Shown here: positions 47,420 to 57,403 of the stretch, piece after piece
Numbering within the stretch: position 1 is the first letter of the stretch
Layout of the letters: the number at the start of each line of letters is the position of its first letter
NCBI RefSeq assembly: GCF_000196795.1
Contig: NC_014259.1
Coordinates: forward strand, 744,001 to 808,000
Source: Acinetobacter oleivorans DR1
GTDB lineage: Bacteria; Pseudomonadota; Gammaproteobacteria; Pseudomonadales; Moraxellaceae
Direction of reading: 5' to 3'
DNA length: 64,000 nt
Position numbers and translations under genes: made by a program
Notes under the pieces: model-generated
The model's input: only the letters and a program-made list of their open reading frames with translations
Databases searched by the model: none
Told to the model about the DNA's origin: nothing

Positions 47420-49255
47420 ATGGGCGCGATAACCCCTAAAGAAGATTATTCAAATATTCAAAACCTCACTTTCGATGCAGTTATCGTTGGTGGTGGTGGT
47501 TCTGGTATGCGTGCATCTTACCAACTTGCTCAAGCAGGTTTGAAAGTTGCAGTACTCACTAAAGTTTTCCCAACACGTTCGCACACTGTAGCTGCTCAAG
47601 GTGGTATCGGTGCGTCGTTAGGTAATATGCAAGAAGATAACTGGCATTTCCATTTTTACGATACAGTAAAAGGTTCTGACTGGTTAGGTGACCAAGACGC
47701 AATTGAGTTTATGTGTCGTGAAGCACCAAAAGTTGTATATGAACTTGAACACATGGGTATGCCGTTTGACCGTAACGCTGATGGTACAATTTACCAACGT
47801 CCGTTCGGTGGTCACTCTGCTAACTATGGTGATAAACCAGTTCCACGTGCTTGTGCTGCTGCGGACCGTACAGGTCATGCATTATTGCACACGCTTTATC
47901 AAAGCAACGTGAAAATGGGTACTCAATTCTTCGTTGAGTGGATCGCTCTTGATTTGATTCGTAACGAAGCTGGTGATGTTCTTGGTGTAACAGCAATTGA
48001 CCAAGAAACTGGTAACATTTCAGTATTCCAAGCAAAAGCGACATTATTTGCTACTGGTGGTGCTGGTCGTGTTTACCGTGCATCAACAAATGCTTATATC
48101 AACACTGGTGACGGTCTTGGTATGGCTGCTCGTGCTGGTATTCCATTACAAGATATGGAATTCTGGCAATTCCACCCAACGGGTGTTGCGGGCGCTGGTG
48201 TATTGTTGACTGAAGGTTGTCGTGGTGAAGGTGCAATCCTTCGTAATAAAGACGGCGAACCGTTCATGGAACGTTATGCACCTACTTTAAAAGACTTGGC
48301 TCCACGTGACTTCGTTTCACGCTCTATGGACCAAGAAATTAAAGAAGGTCGTGGTTGTGGTCCAAAAGGTGATTATATCTTACTTGATATGACTCACTTG
48401 GGTGCTGATACAATCATGAAGCGTTTACCATCTGTATTTGAGATTGGTAAAAAATTCGCGAACGTTGACATTACAAAAGAAGCGATTCCTGTAGTACCAA
48501 CAATCCATTATCAAATGGGTGGTATTCCTACGAATATGCATGGTCAAGTGTGCTTACCTGAAGCGGGTACAGACAACTACACTAAACCTGTAAAAGGTTT
48601 CTATGCAATTGGCGAATGTTCTTGTGTATCAGTACATGGTGCAAACCGTTTAGGTACTAACTCACTTCTTGACTTGGTTGTATTTGGTAAGGCTGCTGGT
48701 GAGCACATTATCGATTACGTAACTAAGCATCATGGTGATGAATATGCGCCACTTCCAACAAACGTATTAGAGCAAACTTTGGATCGCGTACGTAAGTTGG
48801 ATGACTCAACTTCTGGTGAAAATGCTCAAGAAGTTGCTGATGCAATTCGTGATATCGTTCAAGATCACGCTGGTGTATTCCGTACTCAAGCATTGCTTGA
48901 TAAGGGTGTAAAAGAGATCCTTGCTCTTGAGCCACGTGTACGTAATATCCACTTAAAAGATAAATCTAGAGTATTTAACACTGCACGTGTTGAAGCGCTT
49001 GAAGTTGAAAACTTGTATGAAGTTGCAAAAGCAACTCTGATTTCAGCTGCTGCGCGTAAAGAGTGTCGTGGTGCGCATACTGTAGTTGATTATGAATTAC
49101 CAGCTGATCACCCAACTTATTCATACGGTCGCCGTGATGATGAGTGGATGAAACATACGTTATGGTATTCATCAGATAACCGTTTGGAATATAAGCCAGT
49201 GCGCTTCAAACCGTTGACTGTTGATGCAATTCCGCCAGCACCACGTACATTCTAA
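47420..49255 (+). CDS. sdhA: Succinate dehydrogenase flavoprotein SdhA
   Basis: 611 residues, RBS AGGAAG. FAD-binding VIVGGGGSGMRASYQLAQ; the FAD-attaching His in RSHTVAAQGGIGASLGN; substrate-site residues in FWQFHPTGVAGAGVLLTEG and HGANRLGTNSLLDLVVFG. It oxidises succinate to fumarate and passes electrons to SdhB. Complete and typical. Confidence 0.98.
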   Translation: MGAITPKEDYSNIQNLTFDAVIVGGGGSGMRASYQLAQAGLKVAVLTKVFPTRSHTVAAQGGIGASLGNMQEDNWHFHFYDTVKGSDWLGDQDAIEFMCREAPKVVYELEHMGMPFDRNADGTIYQRPFGGHSANYGDKPVPRACAAADRTGHALLHTLYQSNVKMGTQFFVEWIALDLIRNEAGDVLGVTAIDQETGNISVFQAKATLFATGGAGRVYRASTNAYINTGDGLGMAARAGIPLQDMEFWQFHPTGVAGAGVLLTEGCRGEGAILRNKDGEPFMERYAPTLKDLAPRDFVSRSMDQEIKEGRGCGPKGDYILLDMTHLGADTIMKRLPSVFEIGKKFANVDITKEAIPVVPTIHYQMGGIPTNMHGQVCLPEAGTDNYTKPVKGFYAIGECSCVSVHGANRLGTNSLLDLVVFGKAAGEHIIDYVTKHHGDEYAPLPTNVLEQTLDRVRKLDDSTSGENAQEVADAIRDIVQDHAGVFRTQALLDKGVKEILALEPRVRNIHLKDKSRVFNTARVEALEVENLYEVAKATLISAAARKECRGAHTVVDYELPADHPTYSYGRRDDEWMKHTLWYSSDNRLEYKPVRFKPLTVDAIPPAPRTF

Positions 49256-49269
49256 TCGGGAGTATAAAG

Positions 49270-49980
49270 ATGAGTAGAGGTACTCGTACATTCGAAATCT
49301 ACCGCTATGATCCTGATAAGGATAAAGCGCCGTACATGCAAACTTTCAAGCTTGAATTGACTGACAAGCACCGTATGTTGCTTGATGCATTGCTTGCGTT
49401 GAAAGTTCAAGACGAAACGTTAACATTCCGTCGCTCTTGCCGTGAAGGTATTTGTGGTTCGGATGGTGTGAATATCAATGGTAAAAATGGTTTGGCTTGT
49501 TTAGAAAACCTAAATGATTTACCAGAGAAAATCGTAATTCGTCCGTTACCAGGTTTGCCGGTAGTTAAAGATTTGGTTGTTGATATGAACCAATTCTATG
49601 ATCAATATGACAAGATTCAGCCATTCTTGATCAATAACCAACCAGCTCCACCTAAAGAGCGTTTACAATCTCCTGAAGAGCGTGAACACTTAAACGGTTT
49701 ATATGAATGTATTCTTTGTGCATGTTGTTCAACTTCATGTCCATCATTCTGGTGGAACCCTGACAAGTTCTTGGGTCCTTCAGCATTGTTGAATGCATAC
49801 CGTTTTATTATTGATTCTCGTGATACTGCTACTGCAGACCGTTTGTCTCGTCTTGACGATCCATTCAGTTTGTTCCGTTGTAAAGGTATCATGAACTGTG
49901 TGTCAGTATGTCCTAAAGGTCTAAACCCTACAAAAGCAATCGGTCACATCCGTAATATGCTATTAGATCAAGCGGGTTAA
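49270..49980 (+). CDS. sdhB: Succinate dehydrogenase iron-sulfur protein SdhB
   Basis: 236 residues, RBS GGGAG. Cys ligands in order: [2Fe-2S] CREGICGSDGVNING, [4Fe-4S] CILCACCSTSCP and [3Fe-4S] CVSVCPKGLNP. It carries electrons from FAD to ubiquinone. Last gene of the sdh unit; a terminator follows, so sucA has its own promoter. Confidence 0.98.
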   Translation: MSRGTRTFEIYRYDPDKDKAPYMQTFKLELTDKHRMLLDALLALKVQDETLTFRRSCREGICGSDGVNINGKNGLACLENLNDLPEKIVIRPLPGLPVVKDLVVDMNQFYDQYDKIQPFLINNQPAPPKERLQSPEEREHLNGLYECILCACCSTSCPSFWWNPDKFLGPSALLNAYRFIIDSRDTATADRLSRLDDPFSLFRCKGIMNCVSVCPKGLNPTKAIGHIRNMLLDQAG

Positions 49981-49996
49981 TTCTGCACAAATAGAG

Positions 49997-50028
49997 AACG
50001 CACATCCTTGATGTGCGTTTTTTTTTAA
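49997..50028 (+). terminator. Terminator of sdhCDAB
   Basis: AACGCACAT (49997-50005) pairs with ATGTGCGTT (50011-50019), followed by nine T residues. Confidence 0.92.
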
Positions 50029-50549
50029 CTTTATAATGTAAACTTTAGACTTTGGTCGAAAAAGATGAGGTTTTTATATATTGCACCATATATTAAAAGA
50101 TAAAATCGCATATGTATTTCGCCAATTTATAGGTGGTATGTGTCAAAAAAATCAATCGTTCGTTAAGAACATGATACGATTTGCCACAAAGTTATAGGTG
50201 AAAAAAGCGTATACTAGTGAAATTAATTTAAGTAGCACAATCTTAGATCTGTGCTTAATTTTTATGGTTAAAGTCATTTTAGAAAAGTTAATTTTAAAGT
50301 TAATTTTTCTAAAAAGATTTGCAAAAAATTGCTCGGTTTTAATCGAGTATAAGGTGAGTGATGATGCCATTGAGGGTGTTGTGATTCATTAATTACCTAT
50401 GGAGTTTCCTCTCTAGGTAGTATGACGCCCCATGGTCTTAAAGACCTGTTGGGTAAGTAATGCCTTTTTTACCAATTTGGCATTATGCATCATGGGTGTG
50501 CTTAAAAGGCAGCCTGTAATATTTTTTGCAATAGGAAATGGGTCCACAA
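50029..50549 (+). other. sucA upstream region with candidate promoter and leader hairpins
   Basis: 521 bases without a supported gene. A possible promoter is TTGGTC-N17-TATATA (50052-50080), and another -10-like TATACT lies at 50210-50215. Nearer sucA are three inverted repeats: TACCTA/TAGGTA (50394-50399, 50414-50419), GGTC/GACC (50434-50446) and AATGCC/GGCATT (50459-50464, 50479-50484). These could fold in the sucA leader. No known regulatory RNA is recognised. Confidence 0.4.
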
Positions 50550-53390
50550 ATGCAAGAAGTTGCTGACGCATTGCGTCTTGACACTGAACTTTCCGCTGAT
50601 AGTGCAGCGTATATTGAAGAACTTTACGAGCAGTACCTGTCTTCCCCAACCTCTGTAGCTGAGGACTGGCGCCAATATTTCGATAAATATCCAAAGGGTG
50701 ACCAACCACACGGCGCTGTGCGTGAGCAATTCCTATTACTAGGACGTAATGCTAATCGTGTTCAACCTGTTGTACAAAGTACGGTAAGTACTGAGCATGA
50801 ACGTCGTCAAATTGGCGTTTTACAACTTATTGCTGCTTATCGTAATCGCGGACATCAAAAAGCTAAGTTAGATCCATTAGGTCTTGCTAAGCGTGAAGAT
50901 ATTCCAGATTTAGAGCTTTCAGCTCACGGTTTAACCAAATCAGATCTAGACACAGTATTCAATACCGGTAATCTTGAGATCGGTAAGAGCGAAGCGACGC
51001 TTGCTGAAATGATTGAAGCAATGGAAGCAATCTATTGTGGTTCAATCGGTGTTGAATATATGCATATCGTGGACACAAAAGAAAAGCGTTGGATTCAACA
51101 ACGTCTTGAAAGTGTTCGTGGTCAGCTTAATTTTACAAATGATCAAAAGAAAGGGTTCCTGGAGCGTTTAACCGCTGCAGAAGGACTTGAAAAATACCTA
51201 GGCAATAAATACGTTGGTGCTAAACGCTTTGGTGTAGAAGGTGGTGAATCTTTTATTCCTATGGTGAATGAAATCATTCAACGTGCTGGTGCTGTTGGTT
51301 GTAAAGAAGTTGTTATTGGTATGCCACACCGTGGCCGTTTAAACCTTCTTGTTAATATTATGGGTAAAAACCCTGCAGACTTGTTTGGCGAGTTTGAAGG
51401 CAAAGCTATTCATAAGAAAGGTTCTGGCGACGTTAAATACCATCAAGGTTTCTCAAGTAATGTAATGACTCCTGGTGGCGAAGTTCACTTGGCATTAGCA
51501 TTTAACCCATCTCACTTGGAAATCGTTGGTCCTGTAGTCGAAGGTTCTGTGCGTGCACGTCAAGTGCGTCGTAGAGACATCGGCGGTGATGATGTATTAC
51601 CTGTGATTGTTCATGGTGATGCTGCATTTGCAGGTCAAGGTGTGAACATGGAAACCTTCCAGATGTCACAAACTCGTGGCTATACGGTTGGTGGTACTGT
51701 ACACATTATCGTGAACAACCAAGTTGGTTTTACAACTTCTGATCCACGTGATGCGCGTTCTACTGAATATTGTACTGACGTTGCAAAAATGATTCAGACG
51801 CCAATTTTCCATGTGAATGGCGATGATCCTGAAGCAGTAATCTTTGCTACTCAATTAGCACATGATTTCCGTCACGAATTCCGTAAAGACGTAGTACTTG
51901 ACTTGTTCTGTTACCGTCGTCGTGGTCATAACGAAGCAGATGAGCCGTCTGGTACACAACCATTGATGTATCAAGTGATTGCTAAAAAAGCAACAACTCG
52001 TACACTCTATGCAGATCAACTTGTTCAAAACAAAGTAATTGATCGTGCTGAAGCAGACCAAATGGTTGAAGATTACCGTGCTGATTTAGAAGCGGGAAAC
52101 CATGTGGCAAATGCTTTAGTGCTTGAACCAAATACAAAAATGTTTGTTGATTGGACACCTTATTTGGGCCATGACTACACAGACGATTGGGATACTTCAT
52201 TTGACTTAAATCGCTTAAAAGAATTAGGCGAGGGCATGAGCAAACTTCCGGAAGGATTTGTTATGCAGCGTCAAGTGCAAAAAGTAATTGAAGATCGTGT
52301 GAAAATGCAAACTGGTGAAACTGCATTGAACTGGGGGGCTGCTGAAACTTTAGCTTACGCAACCTTGATCGATGAAGATTACCTTGTTCGTATTACTGGT
52401 GAAGACGTTGGGCGTGGTACATTCTCGCACCGTCATGCAAAATTGCATAATCAGGTAGATGGCTCAACGTATATTCCACTTTGTCACGTTAAAGAAAACC
52501 AGCCTCGTTTTGCAATTTACGATTCTTTATTATCTGAAGAAGCGGTTCTTGCATTTGAATATGGTTATGCAACTACAATTCCTAAGAGCTTAATTATTTG
52601 GGAAGCACAATTTGGTGACTTCGTAAACTGTGCTCAGGTTGTAATTGACCAGTTCATTGCTTCTGGCGAGACTAAGTGGGAACGAGTTTGTGGTTTAACA
52701 ATGTTGTTACCACACGGTTTCGAAGGTCAAGGTCCAGAGCATTCATCAGCTCGTTTAGAACGTTTCTTACAGTTATGTGCTGAAGATAACATGCAAGTGA
52801 TCACTCCAACGACACCTGCACAGATTTTCCATGCATTACGTCGTCAAGCTGTACGCCCAATTCGTAAGCCATTGATCGTAATGTCACCGAAATCTTTACT
52901 TCGTCATAAACTTGCTACTTCTACTTTAGAAGAGCTTGCAAATGGTTCATTCCAAACTGTAATTGACGAAATCGACCAAATTAACAAGTCAGATGTAACT
53001 CGTCTTGTACTTTGTGGTGGTAAAGTTTATTACGACTTACTCGAAAAACGTCGTGAACAAAACTTAACTAACGTCGCAATTGTACGTATTGAACAGTTAT
53101 ATCCATACCCAGAACAACGTCTTGCGGAAATCTTAGCTGCATATCCAAACGTGAAAGAACTTGTTTGGGCACAAGAAGAGCCGAAGAACCAAGGCGCTTG
53201 GTTATTTATCGCACCGCGTTTATACGACGATATCTTAAAATCTGGCAAACAAATCCGTATCAGTTTTGCAGGTCGTGAAGCTTCTGCTGCACCAGCTTGT
53301 GGCTCACCGTACTTGCATGCAAAACAACAAGCTCAGCTAATTAATGATGCATTGGCAATCGAAGCTGAACAATCAGGAGATTCTCAATAA
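50550..53390 (+). CDS. sucA: 2-oxoglutarate dehydrogenase E1 component
   Basis: About 946 residues. ATG 50550 (MQEVADALRL) is preferred because the ATG at 50538 lies only two bases after AGGA. N-terminal YIEELYEQYLSSPTSVAEDW motif typical of OGDH E1; thiamine diphosphate and catalytic segments GMPHRGRLNLLVN, HGDAAFAGQG, then the transketolase-like GRGTFSHRHAKLH. It decarboxylates 2-oxoglutarate and acylates the lipoyl group of SucB. Its stop overlaps the sucB start (TAATG). Confidence 0.96.
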   Translation: MQEVADALRLDTELSADSAAYIEELYEQYLSSPTSVAEDWRQYFDKYPKGDQPHGAVREQFLLLGRNANRVQPVVQSTVSTEHERRQIGVLQLIAAYRNRGHQKAKLDPLGLAKREDIPDLELSAHGLTKSDLDTVFNTGNLEIGKSEATLAEMIEAMEAIYCGSIGVEYMHIVDTKEKRWIQQRLESVRGQLNFTNDQKKGFLERLTAAEGLEKYLGNKYVGAKRFGVEGGESFIPMVNEIIQRAGAVGCKEVVIGMPHRGRLNLLVNIMGKNPADLFGEFEGKAIHKKGSGDVKYHQGFSSNVMTPGGEVHLALAFNPSHLEIVGPVVEGSVRARQVRRRDIGGDDVLPVIVHGDAAFAGQGVNMETFQMSQTRGYTVGGTVHIIVNNQVGFTTSDPRDARSTEYCTDVAKMIQTPIFHVNGDDPEAVIFATQLAHDFRHEFRKDVVLDLFCYRRRGHNEADEPSGTQPLMYQVIAKKATTRTLYADQLVQNKVIDRAEADQMVEDYRADLEAGNHVANALVLEPNTKMFVDWTPYLGHDYTDDWDTSFDLNRLKELGEGMSKLPEGFVMQRQVQKVIEDRVKMQTGETALNWGAAETLAYATLIDEDYLVRITGEDVGRGTFSHRHAKLHNQVDGSTYIPLCHVKENQPRFAIYDSLLSEEAVLAFEYGYATTIPKSLIIWEAQFGDFVNCAQVVIDQFIASGETKWERVCGLTMLLPHGFEGQGPEHSSARLERFLQLCAEDNMQVITPTTPAQIFHALRRQAVRPIRKPLIVMSPKSLLRHKLATSTLEELANGSFQTVIDEIDQINKSDVTRLVLCGGKVYYDLLEKRREQNLTNVAIVRIEQLYPYPEQRLAEILAAYPNVKELVWAQEEPKNQGAWLFIAPRLYDDILKSGKQIRISFAGREASAAPACGSPYLHAKQQAQLINDALAIEAEQSGDSQ

Positions 53391-54580
53391 TGGCAACCGA
53401 AATTAAAGCACCGGTATTCCCAGAGTCTGTTGCAGATGGAACCATCGCAACTTGGCACAAAAAGGTGGGTGAACCTGTATCACGTGACGAAGTGATCTGT
53501 GATATTGAAACCGACAAAGTTGTTTTAGAAGTGGTTGCTCCTGCAGATGGTAGCTTAGTTGCAATCATTAAAGGTGAAGGCGATACAGTTCTTTCTGACG
53601 AAGTGATTGCTCAGTTTGAAGCTGGTGCTGGTGCGGCAGCTGCTCCTGCAGTAGAGCAAGCAGTTGCTCAAACTCAAGCTGGTGCAGCTCCTGTTGTTGA
53701 GCGCACTGAAGCTGTATCTGGTCAAGCTCCTGCAGTTCGTAAAGCTTTGTCTGAAACAGGTATTGCTGCTGCTGACGTACAAGGTACTGGTCGCGGTGGT
53801 CGTATCACTAAAGAAGATGTAGCAAACCATCAAGCTAAACCAGCTGCTAACGTTACTCCGTTAAGCGTAGCTGTTGGTGAGCGCATCGAAAAACGCGTTC
53901 CAATGACTCGTTTACGTAAGCGTGTAGCTGAGCGTCTTCTTTCTGCAACTCAAGAAACTGCAATGTTAACTACATTTAACGAAGTTAACATGAAGCCAAT
54001 CATGGAATTGCGTAAGCAATATAAAGATGCGTTTGAAAAACGCCATGGCGCTCGTTTGGGCTTCATGTCATTCTTTGTTAAAGCTGTAACTGAAGCACTT
54101 AAACGCTATCCTGCGGTAAATGCGTCAATTGATGGCGACGATATTGTTTATCACGGTTACTATGACATCGGTGTTGCAGTATCTTCTGATCGTGGTCTTG
54201 TTGTACCAGTATTACGTGATACTGATCGTATGAGCTACGCAGAAGTTGAAGCTGGTATTGGTGCTTATGCTGCTAAAGCACGTGACGGTAAATTATCTAT
54301 CGAAGAAATGACTGGTGGTACTTTCACTATTACTAATGGTGGTACTTTCGGTTCATTACTTTCAACTCCAATTTTGAATCAGCCGCAAACTGGTATCTTG
54401 GGTATGCACAAAATCCAAGAGCGTCCTATGGCTGTAAATGGTCAAGTTGAAATCTTGCCAATGATGTATTTAGCGCTTTCTTACGACCACCGTATGATCG
54501 ATGGTAAAGAAGCAGTAGGTTTCTTGGTAGCAATCAAAGAATTGTTAGAAGAGCCAGCTAAACTCATCCTTGATCTTTAA
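53390..54580 (+). CDS. sucB: Dihydrolipoyl succinyltransferase E2
   Basis: 396 residues. One N-terminal lipoyl domain (CDIETDKVVLEVVAP, the Lys being lipoylated), an Ala/Glu/Val-rich linker, the peripheral subunit-binding domain (VRKALSETGIAAADVQGTG), and the catalytic acyltransferase domain ending in SYDHRMIDGKEAVGFL. It forms the core of the 2-oxoglutarate dehydrogenase complex and needs LipB/LipA modification. Its start overlaps the sucA stop by one base. Confidence 0.97.
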   Translation: MATEIKAPVFPESVADGTIATWHKKVGEPVSRDEVICDIETDKVVLEVVAPADGSLVAIIKGEGDTVLSDEVIAQFEAGAGAAAAPAVEQAVAQTQAGAAPVVERTEAVSGQAPAVRKALSETGIAAADVQGTGRGGRITKEDVANHQAKPAANVTPLSVAVGERIEKRVPMTRLRKRVAERLLSATQETAMLTTFNEVNMKPIMELRKQYKDAFEKRHGARLGFMSFFVKAVTEALKRYPAVNASIDGDDIVYHGYYDIGVAVSSDRGLVVPVLRDTDRMSYAEVEAGIGAYAAKARDGKLSIEEMTGGTFTITNGGTFGSLLSTPILNQPQTGILGMHKIQERPMAVNGQVEILPMMYLALSYDHRMIDGKEAVGFLVAIKELLEEPAKLILDL

Positions 54581-54641
54581 TTTCTTCGAATAATATTACC
54601 GAGATAGAGTGATCCTCTATCTCGGACCATGGAGATAAACA

Positions 54642-56075
54642 ATGTCTCAACAATTTGATCTTGTTGTTATTGGCGGTGGTCCTGGTGGTTATGAAGCTGC
54701 AATTCGTGCTGCTCAACTAGGTTTTAAAGTCGCTTGTATCGAAAAACGTATTCACAACGGTAAGCCATCTTTAGGTGGTACATGCTTAAACGTAGGTTGT
54801 ATCCCTTCTAAAGCATTACTTGACTCTTCACATCGTTATGAAGATACAGTGCATCATTTAGCTGATCACGGTATTACTACAGGTGAAGTGAATTTTGATC
54901 TTGCTAAGCTTCTTGCTCGTAAAGACAAAATTGTTGACCAATTAACTGGTGGTATCGATCAATTGCTTAAAGGCAATGGTATTGAGTGGTTAAAAGGTAC
55001 TGGTAAATTACTTGCTGGTAAAAAAGTTGAGTTTGTTTCACACGAAGGTGAGACTCAAGTTTTAGAACCTAAATACGTAATTCTTGCGTCTGGTTCTGTA
55101 CCTGTAAATATTCCAGTAGCTCCGGTAGATCAAGATATTATTGTTGATTCAACTGGCGCATTAAACTTCCCAGAAGTACCTAAACGTTTAGGTGTTATTG
55201 GTGCTGGTGTAATTGGTTTAGAACTTGGTTCTGTTTGGCGTCGTCTTGGTGCTGAAGTTGTTGTATTTGAAGCAATGGATGCATTTTTACCAATGGCTGA
55301 TAAAGCTTTGGCAAAAGACTACCAAAAACTTTTAACTAAGCAAGGTCTTGATATTCGTATTGGCGCTAAAGTTGCTGGTACTGAAGTTAATGGTCGCGAA
55401 GTGACTGTTAAATACACTCAAGGTGGCGAAGAAAAAACTCAGACTTTTGACAAATTAATCGTTTGTGTAGGCCGTAAAGCTTATGCAGAAGGTTTATTAG
55501 CTGATGATTCAGGCATTAAATTGACTGAACGTGGTCTAGTTGAAGTAAACGATTACTGTGCAACTTCTGTAGAAGGTGTATATGCGATTGGTGACTTAGT
55601 TCGTGGTCCAATGCTTGCTCATAAAGCAATGGAAGAAGGTGTAATGGCTGTTGAACGTATTCACGGTCATGCAGCTCAAGTGAACTACGACACAATCATT
55701 TCTGTTATCTATACACATCCGGAAGCGGCATGGGTTGGTTTAACTGAAGAACAAGCTAAAGAAAAAGGTCATGAAGTTAAAACTGGTCAATTCGGTTTTG
55801 CTGTAAATGGTCGTGCTTTAGCGGCGGGTGAAGGTGCTGGTTTTGTTAAGTTTGTTGCTGATGCAAAAACTGACCGTTTATTAGGTATGCATGTCATTGG
55901 ACCTGCTGCATCTGATATCGTACACCAAGGTATGATCGCTCTTGAATTTGTATCTTCTGTTGAAGATCTTCAGTTAATGACATTTGGTCATCCAACATTC
56001 TCTGAAGTTGTTCATGAAGCTGCACTTGCTGTAGATGGTCGTGCAATTCACGCGATTCAACGTAAGCGTAAATAA
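54642..56075 (+). CDS. lpdA: Dihydrolipoyl dehydrogenase E3
   Basis: 477 residues, RBS GGAG. FAD motif VIGGGPGGYEAAIRAAQLG, redox disulfide GGTCLNVGCIPSK, NAD-binding GVIGAGVIGLELGSVW, and the active-site pair HPTFSEVVHEAA with catalytic His/Glu. It reoxidises dihydrolipoamide of SucB using NAD+. It sits directly after sucAB, so it is the dedicated E3 of this complex. A terminator follows. Confidence 0.97.
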   Translation: MSQQFDLVVIGGGPGGYEAAIRAAQLGFKVACIEKRIHNGKPSLGGTCLNVGCIPSKALLDSSHRYEDTVHHLADHGITTGEVNFDLAKLLARKDKIVDQLTGGIDQLLKGNGIEWLKGTGKLLAGKKVEFVSHEGETQVLEPKYVILASGSVPVNIPVAPVDQDIIVDSTGALNFPEVPKRLGVIGAGVIGLELGSVWRRLGAEVVVFEAMDAFLPMADKALAKDYQKLLTKQGLDIRIGAKVAGTEVNGREVTVKYTQGGEEKTQTFDKLIVCVGRKAYAEGLLADDSGIKLTERGLVEVNDYCATSVEGVYAIGDLVRGPMLAHKAMEEGVMAVERIHGHAAQVNYDTIISVIYTHPEAAWVGLTEEQAKEKGHEVKTGQFGFAVNGRALAAGEGAGFVKFVADAKTDRLLGMHVIGPAASDIVHQGMIALEFVSSVEDLQLMTFGHPTFSEVVHEAALAVDGRAIHAIQRKRK

Positions 56076-56078
56076 AAT

Positions 56079-56104
56079 AAAGAGCGGTTCTCCGCTCTTT
56101 TTCA
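56079..56104 (+). terminator. Terminator of sucAB-lpdA
   Basis: AAAGAGCGG (56079-56087) pairs with CCGCTCTTT (56092-56100), then TTT. Confidence 0.85.
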
Positions 56105-56222
56105 CATTTGATGGTGTGATTAAAAAAACATCAAGGTGATAGAGGTAGACAGCAATTTGCATATACAACATGAGAATGTTGCGCAAATTGAAGACAACAA
56201 ACAAAGTTAAGTAGGTAACTAA

Positions 56223-57389
56223 ATGAACTTACATGAGTATCAAGCTAAAGCGTTATTGAAAGAATATGGTATGCCGGTACAAGAAGGTATCTTGGCAACC
56301 AATGCAGACGAAGCAGTTGCTGCATTCGAACAGCTTGGTGGTAAATTCGCTGTAATGAAAGCGCAAGTTCATGCTGGTGGTCGTGGTAAGGCTGGTGGCG
56401 TTAAAGTTGCAAAATCTAAAGAAGATGTTATCGAGTTTGCAAATAACATTATTGGTACTCGTCTTGTAACGTATCAAACAGATGCAAATGGTCAACCAGT
56501 AAACAGCATTATTGTTGCTGAAGACGTATACCCAGTTGAGCGTGAGCTTTACTTGGGTGCGGTTGTAGACCGTTCTAGTCGTCGTATTACTTTCATGGCT
56601 TCTACAGAAGGTGGTGTAGAAATCGAGAAAGTTGCAGAAGAAACTCCAGAAAAAATTATCAAAGTTGAAGTTGACCCATTAGTTGGCTTACAACCATTCC
56701 AAGCGCGCGAAGTTGCGTTTGCTTTAGGTTTGAAAGACAAGCAAATCAGCCAATTTGTTAAAATTATGGCTGCTGCTTACCAAGCATTTGTAGAAAATGA
56801 CTTTGCATTATTCGAAATTAACCCACTTTCAGTTCGTGAAAATGGCGATATTTTATGTGTAGATGCAAAAGTTGGTATCGACTCTAACGCGCTTTACCGT
56901 TTACCTAAAGTTGCTGCTTTACGTGACAAATCTCAAGAGAATGAGCGTGAATTAAAAGCATCTGAATTTGATCTTAACTATGTTGCTTTAGAAGGTAACA
57001 TCGGTTGTATGGTTAACGGTGCTGGTCTTGCAATGGCAACTATGGACATCATTAAACTTTATGGTGGTCAGCCTGCAAACTTCCTTGACGTTGGTGGCGG
57101 TGCAACTAAAGAGCGCGTAATCGAAGCGTTCAAAATCATCCTTGCTGATACATCTGTACAAGGTGTTTTAATTAACATCTTCGGTGGTATCGTACGTTGT
57201 GACATGATTGCTGAAGCGATTATTGCAGCGGTTCAAGAAGTAAACGTAACTGTTCCAGTTGTTGTTCGTTTAGAAGGTAACAACGCTGAGTTAGGTGCTA
57301 AATTACTTGATGAATCTGGTTTGAAATTAATTTCTGCGAACGGCTTGTCTGATGCCGCAGAAAAAGTTGTAGCTGCAGTTAAAGCGTAA
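56223..57389 (+). CDS. sucC: Succinyl-CoA synthetase beta subunit
   Basis: 388 residues, RBS AGGTAA. ATP-grasp fold: MNLHEYQAKALLKEYGMP, AQVHAGGRGKAGGVK, LFEINPLSV and the C-terminal NIFGGIVRCDMIAEAI. With SucD it converts succinyl-CoA to succinate, making ATP or GTP. It follows the lpdA terminator, so it has its own promoter in the 120-base gap. Confidence 0.98.
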   Translation: MNLHEYQAKALLKEYGMPVQEGILATNADEAVAAFEQLGGKFAVMKAQVHAGGRGKAGGVKVAKSKEDVIEFANNIIGTRLVTYQTDANGQPVNSIIVAEDVYPVERELYLGAVVDRSSRRITFMASTEGGVEIEKVAEETPEKIIKVEVDPLVGLQPFQAREVAFALGLKDKQISQFVKIMAAAYQAFVENDFALFEINPLSVRENGDILCVDAKVGIDSNALYRLPKVAALRDKSQENERELKASEFDLNYVALEGNIGCMVNGAGLAMATMDIIKLYGGQPANFLDVGGGATKERVIEAFKIILADTSVQGVLINIFGGIVRCDMIAEAIIAAVQEVNVTVPVVVRLEGNNAELGAKLLDESGLKLISANGLSDAAEKVVAAVKA

Positions 57390-57403
57390 GGGGAGTATCA
57401 ATC

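Noticed and set aside
50152..50392. Small frames on both strands between sdhB and sucA.
   Set aside because: AT-rich, Lys/Ile/Leu-rich, no ribosome-binding site or family match; probably leader or spacer sequence.
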